A stretch of DNA of 64,000 bases from Pseudisothecium myosuroides. Its lineage: Eukaryota; Streptophyta; Bryopsida; Hypnales; Lembophyllaceae. Made by a program: the position numbers and the translations under genes. Of the stretch, positions 47,465 through 57,758 are shown piece after piece; positions within the stretch are counted from its first letter, which is position 1; the number at the start of each line of letters is the position of its first letter. Below the pieces are notes generated by a model that saw only the letters and a list, made by a program, of their open reading frames with translations, did not search any database and was not told the DNA's origin. The stretch lies in the NCBI GenBank assembly GCA_951799445.1, contig OX637295.1, forward strand, positions 21,266,001-21,330,000, in the 5' to 3' direction.

Positions 47465-47827
47465 GTAGTTGCATTTAATAGTGGCAATGAAATACTTCTG
47501 AACGGAGAAGTTGATAGTTGCATTTATTAGTGACAATGAAGAAGTTCTGAACGAAGAAGTTGATAGTTGCATTTAATAGTGACAATGAAGTACTTCTGAA
47601 CGAAGAAGTTGATAGTTGCATTTATTAGTGACAATGAAGTACTTCTGAACGGAGAAGTTGATAATTGCATTTATTAGTGACAATGAAGTACTTCTGAACA
47701 AAGAAGTTGATAGTTGCATTTATTAGTGACAATGAAGTACTTCTGAATGAAGAAGTTGATAGTTGCATTTATTAGTGATAATGAAGTACTTCTAAACAGA
47801 GAAGTTGATAGTGGCATTTAATAGTGA
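47465..47827. repeat. 49-bp minisatellite, about 7 units
   Basis: Unit begins GTTGATAGTTGCATTTATTA and continues GTGACAATGAAGTACTTCTG plus AACGAAGAA. Seven nearly identical copies with single-base variants. Each unit contains the imperfect dyad AGTACTTCT...AGAAG. No coding frame is kept. Confidence 0.92.
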
Positions 47828-48658
47828 CAATAACAACAATGTACATGAATAGAAAAATCAATATAATTTGACATTAAAGGACAAGAGCTGTTCAAGGTAG
47901 ACAAGTCCATTTCTGTTTGGTCCAATGTCATCCAAAAACTCACTACATTGACTGCATGACTTACAAACAATGGCAAAATGGTTTCCTACTTGTAAAAAGG
48001 TGGTAAAAGAGATTTAGGTGCAGTTTTAAATAAACTAGATTTGGGGCCAATAACAACATTGCATTTTGATGGATTTGAAGGGAAGGTATGTTGGAGATAG
48101 AATCATCTCTTTCCTTAAGTTTTATCGTTAACACTTAAGTACCTTAGGATACGTGAGAGAACAGTTATGGGTTGTTTATAAGATGTTCATGACTCCACTC
48201 TATGAATGGTTTTGTAATTTCTAGGTAGACTACTTCAGAAGTTCACAAAAAATACAATTTTAATCCAAAAATTATAATTCTACTTGGGTTTGATTTGTAA
48301 AACAAGTGCACACCTTTGGAAAATATGTAACCTTCCTGAAGTTGAACCCAAGATATCTAAGTCACTAGCTTGCATAGTAATAGGCTTGCCTACCTTACCA
48401 CCAAGGTGCTTTACCCAAAATGATCCGATTTTTGGACCAATATGTGCATTCTTCATTTCTATAGTAATTTAGGAAGTCATCCATTGGCCACTTTTTGGCC
48501 GCAGTGGGGTAATTCCGTTACATTAAATGCTGAAAAGTGCATTTGAGAGCTGGAGAATGCTGCAAAACACTGAAAACCACTGCAATATACTGAAAAATAA
48601 GGTCAAAGTTCTTTAATAGAATCAAAATTGGGTTTTCTATATTCTGAAATGATATCCT
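47828..48658. other. 3' flank of the transposase gene
   Basis: Holds the probable 3' untranslated region of the minus-strand ORF ending at 48659. I looked for a terminal inverted repeat here matching the upstream side and found none. Confidence 0.35.
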
Positions 48659-50347
48659 TCAATCACCCAACACGAAACTCTTGATATCAGACAACTGAGT
48701 GGCAGTTACATGAGCCACGCTCATTCTACTAAGCTTATCACAAATTCTCTCCATCTGCAACAATTCCGAACATGCAAAACTATCAGAGCCTTCGCCTAAC
48801 ATGAAATGCAACAACTTCTGGCCACAAACATGTGCTTCTACCAAGTGAATAGCAACACGTTCAGTATCATTCGTGTCAATTGACGCATCCTGCTCCACTT
48901 CAACCCTATCAGTAAGAGTATCCACCAACATTTGACCATTTTCCACCAAGTCAGCTATCTGTTGGGTTGAATATTCTGCCTCAACGTTGGCTTCATCAAC
49001 CATACTAATATATTCTGAAGCTGAAAGTTTCTCAATGGGATCACCACCTGCTGTTCTGCCAAGATCCAAAGCTGCAATGTGTTTCTCAAGCTCTGTAATT
49101 TCTTCATCCGTTCGCACTTCTGCACGTTCTTGAAGACCTATAATGTCTGTAATCCAGTCGCGAGGAAACATATCCGCTACTCTCCAGGCATTTCGGACGA
49201 TCTCAGCATCAAGGTCATTCCAAGTTGCCACCAGCCAAATCATACATTGCAGCAAGTTCAAATCCTGAACATTCTCTGAAGCAACGCATTGAGCCAAAGT
49301 CCAGGCAACCAATTTGCGCTTGTAACGCAATTTCAAAGAGGTAAAGACACCTTGATCCAACGGTTGAACAACCAAGGTCGCATTTGCAGGAAAGAATAAG
49401 AGGGTGATGTTTGACAGAACAAGGGCGTCAAATTCACCAATCTGAGTCTTCTGCATGCCCTCAATGTTATGGCTCGCAGCGTTGTCCAACAAGATTAGAA
49501 TTTTCCTCCCCGTCTCAGCCATCCTCTTGTTTTCACCTGTCACCCAATTTGTGAAAACATCTGCACTCATCCATGCATTGCTATTTGAATAATAATGCAC
49601 AAAAATATTGGGATCGAAAGCTTCAGGAAAGCATTTTGGTCGGGCCGTTTTGTGGATAAAAATCATCTTCAGACGCTCCTTCCCAGAGATGTTTGCACAG
49701 AGCCCCAAAGTAACGCGATCTTTCTCCATTTCCCTCGGTCCACCTACATTTAGAGATTTAGAAGGAGGTGCCCTGTAGTACAAGCCTGTCTCATCGAAAT
49801 TGAAAACATCCTCAGGGTCGTACGTCGCGATGATTTCAAGCAATTTGCCATGAGCAACTCCCCCTCCATGAACATCTACATCAACGGATTCACCATGGAG
49901 GTTCTGACATGAAACTCCATGTCTGGACTTGAACTTCTCCAGCCATCCATGAGAAAGCTTGAAGTCGTTCTTGGAGATGCCAAAAGCATCTCTGAATTCC
50001 GTTGCTTTTTCGACAAGCATCGCATCACTTATAACCCCCCGTCGTGCCCGAATTTGACCCACCCATAACATAAGAGCTTTGTCTACTTGCGGCCATTTTG
50101 CATCCCTCACCCTCCTGGTTTTCCCCTCGCGGACATTTGGTTGAACTTCAAGCCACCTTTCTGATTCCTCAAGAATCTTGGAGATGGTTGATCGGTTCAC
50201 AAGTCTAAAACCATGATGTTCAACCATGTACTTGGCAAGTTCCGAATGCGTTAAAGTAGATTTCTGGTTCTGAACTTCACAAATTTTTCTCTTCTCATCC
50301 CAGGTGAGGTCTACACGTTGCCGTTTGGGTTTCGAAGGACTAGGCAT
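48659..50347 (-). CDS. Tigger/pogo-type DDE transposase, intact ORF (562 aa)
   Basis: Domains in order: an N-terminal Psq/CENP-B helix-turn-helix (about 8-60, with LTWDEKRKIC and NRSTISKIL), a second CENP-B-type helix-turn-helix (about 75-150, with WLEKFKSRHGV), then a DDE catalytic domain. Candidate catalytic acids are D185 (VFNFDETGLYY), D288 (ILLDNAASHN) and D331 (VVQPLDQGV). The gap between the last two is 42 residues, longer than in animal Tigger elements as I recall them. The family cuts and pastes Tc1/mariner-superfamily elements at TA sites in the nucleus. The ORF has no stop or shift and GC content above its surroundings. I could not find terminal inverted repeats on either side, so a host-adopted transposase gene is possible. 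The tail after about 420 is not recognised. Confidence 0.92.
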   Translation of the reverse strand: MPSPSKPKRQRVDLTWDEKRKICEVQNQKSTLTHSELAKYMVEHHGFRLVNRSTISKILEESERWLEVQPNVREGKTRRVRDAKWPQVDKALMLWVGQIRARRGVISDAMLVEKATEFRDAFGISKNDFKLSHGWLEKFKSRHGVSCQNLHGESVDVDVHGGGVAHGKLLEIIATYDPEDVFNFDETGLYYRAPPSKSLNVGGPREMEKDRVTLGLCANISGKERLKMIFIHKTARPKCFPEAFDPNIFVHYYSNSNAWMSADVFTNWVTGENKRMAETGRKILILLDNAASHNIEGMQKTQIGEFDALVLSNITLLFFPANATLVVQPLDQGVFTSLKLRYKRKLVAWTLAQCVASENVQDLNLLQCMIWLVATWNDLDAEIVRNAWRVADMFPRDWITDIIGLQERAEVRTDEEITELEKHIAALDLGRTAGGDPIEKLSASEYISMVDEANVEAEYSTQQIADLVENGQMLVDTLTDRVEVEQDASIDTNDTERVAIHLVEAHVCGQKLLHFMLGEGSDSFACSELLQMERICDKLSRMSVAHVTATQLSDIKSFVLGD

Positions 50348-51642
50348 CTTCCAAAAAATTCAGACTCCGTCCTGAATCAAAAAAAGGACACAGTAATCAC
50401 CAAGTGCATTACACTACAAACAGTTGGTTGCTAAAATTGCACTAGTAAAAATTGTGCAGAAATGCTCAGTCCATCTATGTCAGTCACATCCTCTCCAGGA
50501 CTAGAGAAAAATTGCACAACATCTTTCCATGCCAACTAGCATTTCACACATACCTGAAGCTTTGGCACCGCGGATGATCCCTTCCAAATTGACCAATATG
50601 ATGAACACCTGGTAGGGCGATCCCTTTACTGTCTGCCTGCATCTACAAGGACCAATCGACCAATTACTAATTGACACTTGCTACCAAAGGACCAGATAGG
50701 ACCATCCACCAAGCACTCAATCTTATTCCAATTCACATGGGATTTGGAATCTGGCAACACTAAACAAACATATATGAAGTCCAACAGAGGATGAGAATTT
50801 AGATCCAAAGGAAACAACCGTTCTCCTAATTCATTCTGGAATCTAGCAACAAAACTCCTGGTGGAGTTGCTCTAAGAGTATAACAGAAGCGGTTCTCACG
50901 CTGCAAATGTAAGTCGAGCTCCAGGTTGAAGGTTTAGATTTCAATTAGATTTCTATAAAGCGCCTATTCCAAAGAATTGCCTAAATTACACTAAGAACTA
51001 GTCTTAAAAATGAAAATCATCAGAGCCAGAGACATCACGTGCATTGAATTGGCGATTAGCTTTAGAGCCCCATTGCATGAATCAGTTTGAACGTGAACTA
51101 TCAATATTTGGAGTTGACATCTACAGAGATTGTGAGTCACTACATTTGTTAACAACTATCACTACACTTTTCTCAATAAACCACATCCAGGGTAGGCATC
51201 TCATGTTTTCAATCATAATGCTACAATTTCCAGTTACTACCAACTATAAATTGTATGTTTCGAGAGGACCCTCCCCCAAAACGAGTAAATTTGTCCGTTA
51301 AGAATCAGTGAAACCCTTAGAGTTAACAACCAGATTGACTTGCGTGTGTCCACTAAAGAAGTGAACAATCACAAGAGATAGCATCTCTCCCATGATTTGT
51401 GAAAAACACACTACTCTAGTATGCTGATAATACCCCTAAAGAACCAAGCATTCACGGTATTAAAATAACCAATTCAATTGATCACATTGTGAAAATACAA
51501 TTCATATGGGGCCAAATTTTATGTATCCAGAATCAATGAAGAGACAGAGTATACATTGGTCGAAAGCAATTAAAACGAAACTTCAAAAAGAAAATTTGAC
51601 AATAGGAAGTCACCATGAAAGAGCCGTCCAAACAACGGGCTT
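50348..51642. other. Upstream flank of the transposase gene
   Basis: Moderate AT content. May contain a leader intron. Small frames (50626-50817, 51044-51301) show no domain. Confidence 0.35.
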
Positions 51643-52035
51643 GAAAGGAGTAGAAAACAGGACATTGTGCTCGGGACATGTAATCAAGGGGAGCAAGGGC
51701 AAGTTCCGACTCCATCAACATACAGACACCAGAAACCAACGTCCTCACAATCCCCCACCTACACTAACTATATTACTCCAAGAAATTTTTTTCTAAGCAA
51801 CATTCACCTCAAAACTACTTATTTCCAACGATTCGAACAGACTCGAAAGGAGGACTAGAAAACAGGACATTGTGCTCGGGCCATATAATCAAGGGGAGCA
51901 AGGGAAAGTTCCGACTCCATGAGCACACAGACACCAGGAACCAACGTCCTCACAACCCTCCCCCCACCTACACTAATTACATTACTCAAAGAATTCTTTT
52001 CTAAGCAACATTTACCTCAAAACTACTTCTTCCCA
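51643..52035. repeat. Tandem duplication, two units of about 200 bp
   Basis: GAAAACAGGACATTGTGCTC occurs at 51652 and again at about 51857; the following AAGTTCCGACTCCAT, ACCAACGTCCTCACAA and TTTTCTAAGCAACATT blocks recur in both. Units differ by a few substitutions. The duplication lies between the transposase ORF and the GC-rich putative promoter. Confidence 0.85.
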
Positions 52036-52089
52036 AACAAACAGATTCGAATTTCACATAAACTACGAGAATTAATTCAAACGTTCCAA

Positions 52090-52560
52090 GGTTTCCAAGG
52101 TTTTAGGGTTTAGGGTTTCAGGGTACCTGACAACACTGACCAAGCCAACGCAGTCAGTCGCTTCGAAAGCCGACGAAGCTCTGGCCAAACTGCAAGGTGC
52201 CGTTCCTCCTAACGTAATTAACTGAACTGAACTTCGTCTGACGCCGGCAAGGACAAAATTTTGCACCGCACAGAAAGAAGCCAGAGAAAGGTCCTGAAGA
52301 AATTCCCGCAGTGCGCATACAGTGGCTCGTGAAGAAGGGATTTTCGTCACCGTCGTTGAGTGTGAGGTGATGGTGATAATGCGGAGTAGCGGAAGGAAAG
52401 GCAAGCCTCCGTAAAACAGGAGCGGCAACGGATGTTGCGGACTTCCAGTTGCGTGTGAAGGTGGGGCGAAACCCTGGATAGAGGAAACGGGGTCAGGCAC
52501 TGGCAGGCACTGGAAAACCTCGGGGCGCGCGTACTGAAACCCTTTTCACACTTGACGAAT
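52090..52560 (-). promoter_or_regulatory. GC-rich putative promoter/leader with telo-box
   Basis: 52102-52118 holds TTTAGGGTTTAGGGTTT, which on the minus strand is the AAACCCTAA telo-box known from promoters of highly expressed plant genes. The stretch up to 52560 is GC-richer than the surroundings. It could be the transcription start region for the minus-strand transposase gene about 1.8 kb downstream. That link is inference. Confidence 0.4.
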
Positions 52561-54115
52561 TTCTTATTATTGTACAAGTACACAATAAGTATGCAAGTAC
52601 ATTCTATGAAAAATATCACTATGAAAAAAAATATAGTTTTACCCAGAACACCCAATTTTTTTCAAAGTTATAACCAAAAAAAATATAGCCAAGGTAACTA
52701 AGGTAAGTACAACTAAACTTGCACAAATAAGTATAACCAATATGCTCCAGAAAATGAACAACAATTTTCACATGTTAGTGAAGGACTATGAAATCAAAAT
52801 GCAAATGGTTTCATAATTTTTTTGAAGCATTGTGAATTAACTATAAACTTCCAAAAATGCAAAGTGTAGGAAGCTAAGTGTATAATGTAGGTGGATAAAA
52901 GTGTAATTTTGGTGTTGCCAAAATCCATTTGATGCACAATACATTAAAAAATGACACCAGCGGTATCAAATTATGTCATAGAGAAGAAGTTAAAACAAAA
53001 GAAATCATGAATAGAAGTGAATACATTTTAGACAAGAATCTATAGGGGTAGGTTTTAGAAAGGGGTGACAAATGGGTGCAATTACCTCTTTAGTGCAACC
53101 GGCATTGCAACAATTGTAATAACACATCCCTTGCATGATAAGATACATAAGAAATATAATAGTTTCTTCAGATTATTTGAGTTGGGTATTGAATTCAAAA
53201 GTACTTCCAATTTATGGATGAAATCTTTTAAGAATGAATATGTGAACTTCCACATAGATGAAATTGTGAAAGAAAGTAGTGAAGGAATATGTCCTAGTTG
53301 TTGTTTTTTCACTTATTTTAGAAGAGGGTGTAATTGAAATGAATTCATGTAATATTGATAGGGATTTTATTTTCAAATTTTTCTCTTGAACCTGAGCCCC
53401 TTATATTTTTTGACATGCTATTATTGCCAAAAAAATAGAAAATACATGTATCTCTTCAATATATGTATTTATCATCTATATTTATATTTGTACTTTTATT
53501 CATATTTGTCTTTGAATGTGGTCTCTGAAATTTTGTTTTTTCATTTATTTGGGAAGGGGAGGTGGTTAATTGAAATGGGCTTCTTGATTCTTTTGAGTAG
53601 GCTATGAAAATATGTCATGATACTATTATCTTAATACAATAACTTTTGGAAGCACCCTTAACAAATATTTAAATCCCTATGTGTTCTTAAGTCCATATTT
53701 AAGATGATGAACAATGGACAATATTGTGTTTAGATTTGTTTTGCTTGTCCACAATATTTTTTGATAAATTGAATTAAATAATTATGTTGATGAAATTGAA
53801 TTGAATAACATAATTGTACACATATGTATAAGCAAAAATGTGGAAAATTTATGAAAAAATATTTGATTGTTGATGGATTAAAGAATTCATCATACATTGG
53901 TACTAGAATATGAGATTATTTTTACACATTGAAATTGAAAATCATGAATTTAAAAAATAATATAATTTTTTTAATTTGTATGAATATATTATGAATTTAT
54001 TATGCTCAATTGAATTTTGCATTCATGCATATATATTTTTGTATTTTCGACTACTTATATGTATATGTTTTCAAGATTGTTTTAGAGTATTTGGTTGGGA
54101 ATAGGTGTTTACACC
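52561..54115. other. AT-rich intergenic sequence
   Basis: No gene is recognised. Overlapping frames at 53065-53337 and 53082-53312 on opposite strands are incidental. Confidence 0.4.
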
Positions 54116-54768
54116 TTAAACCCTAAATGCCCAAGGCACCAAATTTTGGTGTTGACAAAACTTTGAAGTCAAATAAATCTTAATCAAATTGCTATTTTTA
54201 ATAATTTATATTTTTGAAAAATTCTTTTTGAAGTCTAGTTTTAGCATCAAAAATACAATTTTGAAAATGATTGATTATAATTTTTCTATTTAAGATTTTG
54301 TACAAGGGTACCCATTGCAATCTTGACTTTCCATAGTGTTGAGGGCTCTTGGAAATGAGCCTCAAATACACTAGATCTTGGAAGAAAAAACATATTAGAA
54401 ATTCATTTAAAAAAATTGTAGAGTAGATTTTGGAAGCCGTAAATTGATTGAAGTTATGCATGTTAGGTCCTTTAACCTCAAATTTTTTTGTTGATAAATT
54501 TTTTAGATTTGGCATGTGAAAAGAGGATTGAGAGACTTCAAGTCACTTTTGTAGTTTTAACACCCTCATGTTCAAACATTATAATCTTTCAATTCATAAG
54601 TGATATTGTTGTGTTTTCTTTTCCTATGTGACCTCTAACATGTCTAGTTTGATTTTGTACAATTAAAATTTAAAAAAAGTAGTACAACTTATCAAAATGT
54701 TAGCTTTTTGTTCAATTTAGATCAAATTCCTAGAAGTTCAAAAAGGGCCTTGGGCATTTAGGGGTTAA
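54116..54768. mobile_element. Second TTAA-flanked element type (653 bp)
   Basis: Ends TTAAACCCTAAATGCCCAAG and CTTGGGCATTTAGGGGTTAA, about 22 bp of inverted repeat. Terminal sequence resembles the main TTAA family, but the interior is unrelated, so it is a sibling family using related ends. Non-coding; the minus frame at 54198-54515 is low-complexity. Confidence 0.85.
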
Positions 54769-56391
54769 TTGAAGTTATTGATTTCTTCCCAAAAATCATC
54801 TAACTTCAAAACATTTTTGTGTCTTGTAATTATTTAGTCGTTTAAGTTATTTTTTTATAATGCCTTAGAAGTATATAAGCCTAAAATATAAGTTTTCAAT
54901 TTCCAGTTCCTTTGTCAAACTATTGTCGATTATTAGTTCAATCCTTTATTACCCATATTTTTTTTCAAATTTTGGCATATTTTTTTTTACAAGTTTTCTT
55001 TGATTTTATTATTTACCTTATCAAATCTATATTATAAAATTTGAGTTATTTACGTCATCAAATCTACATTTTAAAATTTGATGTTTTGTTTTGTTTGTAG
55101 TAGACTGCACAAATCTACAACTAATGTAAGGGGGTTGTTCTTGTCATATAATTCTTGTTCTAATATTTTATGAACATAGAATACCCACAAAATAATTTAT
55201 GTACCATCCTGACCAACAAGTGTGTGATCTCAAATTCCAAGTTTTTTTTAGAAAAATACAAAAATAGGAAATGAGAAGAAAAGTTCCTTCAAAATTTACA
55301 TCCTATCAATATATTTTAGTTTTCGATCTAGAACATTGGAATTGTCCAAATTTTAAACCAAAATATACTATATTTTTTAAATTTATTATTATCAAATTAT
55401 CAAATTTTCATTTGTTTTCTAAAATCACCTACACCCAATTGTTTTTCATTATGAGATTCACTTTTTATAAAAAATTTAATTTTCAAATTGTTAAACAACA
55501 TGAGCACCCAAACTCCTTCATCTTTGCTCTATCCATACCTTAAGACAGTTTGTTTGTTTGTCCATACCTTAAGTTTGGATGATTGTTTGTTTTGTTTTGT
55601 TTGTTTTGTTTTGTTTGTTTGTCACGTCAAGATCTCTCGGACCGTGCGTCCCCGGTCGCGTGCTTGGTACCGTTGGAAAGCCCTTGGCGAGGAGGGGTGC
55701 ACGGGCTTTGTTTCATGGTGTTTGGACCCGCAGCATGAAAGTTGTGGATTTTTGAGTTATTTTTTATTCTAAAAAATAAAAAAATAACTTTTAGTTACAT
55801 TTTGGCTATGGCAATGGTACAAGGCACTTTTTGACTGTGGCAACGACACAGGGCACACTAGTCTCTGTTGAAAGAAGCATCAACTTATCTAGCCATTTAG
55901 AAGGTGTATTGTTCATTTATGTTCAACTGATTTTGAAAATCCATAATTGATTCATACAATGTCCAAAGAGTGCATAAGAAAATAATCTTAAATATCCTTA
56001 TAACTTTCAATAGGACTCAACCAAAAAATTAGGGAATGTATAATAAGAAAATTCCTCACTTGCTCATTTGGGCAAAATTGGATGTAGTTGTGGGACATTG
56101 AAGTGGTCATTAGAAGTCTACATCCTGCATTTGTCTTCTCCTAGCTAGGGATAAATGTAAAAAATTACCTCTAATTTGTGGTTGCTTAGTGTCTTGCATT
56201 CTTCACCTTTCTTATTGTATTCTTCACCTTCGCTAGTAAATTTGAAGAAATTTGGGGCCCCCAATTCCAAATTTGAATTCCACATTTCCAAATTTTATCA
56301 TGCGTGGCAAATAATTTTTTTTAGTGTTTTCTCTAAAGATAAAAGTGCAGACTATGGATGACCACTTTAATGTCTTGCATTGTAGTTACCT
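54769..56391. other. AT-rich intergenic sequence with GC-rich patch
   Basis: Contains a TTTGT-type microsatellite (about 55543-55621), immediately followed by an abrupt GC-rich patch at 55622-55745 (GACCGTGCGTCCCCGGTCGC). No gene is recognised. Confidence 0.4.
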
Positions 56392-56695
56392 TAAGGTAGT
56401 CTGCTCCAAAAGCGCCCATGCTTTAAAAGCAATCATGACATAGAGTACATTTTTCTTTCTTCAATGTATCAAGAATGCACATTTGAGGAGGTGATTGCCT
56501 ATAAGGATCAATACGTCTCAACTTCAAAAATTTGTAACTAAATCTATAAGGTCCAAAAAATATGAAATGACTTGGGTTAGATGCCAATTCCATTTTTCTT
56601 CCTTTGAAAATTTACTGAAAATTGTTTCAAGGAGTTTAGCTTCCTCCAAAAGGCAATCAGCTCTTCAATGGTCGCTTTGAGAGCAGACTACCTTA
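56392..56695. mobile_element. TAAGGTAG-type MITE, copy 2 (304 bp)
   Basis: Inverted ends TAAGGTAGTCTGCTCCAAAA and AGCAGACTACCTTA; AGCG/CGCT extends the match. The interior (AAAATATGAAATGACTTGGG, ATTGTTTCAAGGAG) matches 27938-28253. It lies at the upstream edge of the PHD gene region. Confidence 0.87.
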
Positions 56696-56699
56696 TTAC

Positions 56700-57758
56700 G
56701 GTAGTCAAACTGCTGTTAAACTTAGCAGGACAAAAAATCCAGCCACTGAGGTGCACGCCACCCATTCCGGCCCCACCCCGGATAACCTTCTCCCCTTCCC
56801 TTCCCGCGTGATGACGCAGTCCGCTCACCTACACCGCGGTCTAACCCTATCTCCACCACATCCGGACCACCCCTACGACCATGCCATCCACGACCCACCT
56901 CTACGACCGTGCTGGTCCCCCCTACGACCGTGACGGCCAGCCCTCCCCTCCCCTCCCTTCCCTGCCCCCCGCAGGCTCTTGCTGGGCTTGCGCCCCTGTT
57001 GCTGCGAGTCTTGTGCTCCCTTCGTCCTCCACGATGCAAGCTTCGTAAGTTGCCCAAATTCTTCTCTCCTAGGGTTTCCACATTCCCGTCCTGTCGCTCG
57101 TGATCACGCTCACCATGTAAACCCTCACACTTGCTGAAGCAAACCACCTGCTGCTTTGTTTGTTTGCTGGCGTTCCACAGGTTGCATCGTTAGGGTCTCG
57201 GGAGAAAAACGCGCCAGGGAGGGGAGCACAACAAGCTTGGAGAGAGAGAGAGAGAGAGAGCGAGCTCTTGCGTGTTGTTGATTTTCCCTCTTTTGATTTT
57301 GACACGAGGTTGCGGTTTTCTGGTAATGCGGGGAATTTGGAATTTGTGGTTGGTGAGGAAGTGTTGTTAGGCGAGTTCTTAGGGTCAGGGAGAACGTAGG
57401 GAGAGCGGAGAGGAAGAAGAGGAGGGAGCGTTGTGAGTGCGGGACGGAGTGGCTAGTGGTGACGATGATACCAGGTTTGAGTTTTAGGTTTTGAGTGTGA
57501 GAGAGTGTGTGTGTGTAATTTTGGGGCTATGAGTGAAGGAATATGAAGGTCGCGGGTTGGTAGGGTTGGGAGTAAGAGAGAGAGATTGTGTGTAGGAGTG
57601 TTGTAGGAGGGGCTGGGGGGTTGGAGGAGTCTGCATTCATATTGCAATGTGATGCTCGCCCTAACGGGAGATGGTGAGTTTATATTAGGGCGGGTGACAG
57701 GGCTAGGGTTTGTAAGGGGAGTGTTGGGAGAGGAGAGTTCGTTGTTAAGGGCAGCGGT
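56700..57758 (+). promoter_or_regulatory. Promoter and 5' leader of the PHD gene
   Basis: GC-rich, CpG-containing stretch starting abruptly after the MITE. It has pyrimidine-rich runs (CCCCTCCCCTCCC) and an (AG)10 tract at 57241-57260. Several TAGGGTTT/CTAGGGTTT telo-box-like motifs occur (57070, 57700). Open frames on both strands here look like by-products of composition. Confidence 0.5.

Noticed and set aside
47465..47827. CRISPR array
   Set aside because: Units are contiguous 49-bp repeats with no unique spacers, in a eukaryotic context.
52102..52118. Interstitial telomere remnant
   Set aside because: Only about two TTTAGGG units in a GC-rich upstream region; a promoter telo-box explains it better.
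56722..57147. 141-codon minus ORF, Gly/Arg-rich
   Set aside because: Antisense to the GC-rich leader of the PHD gene; typical by-product of GC-rich DNA.
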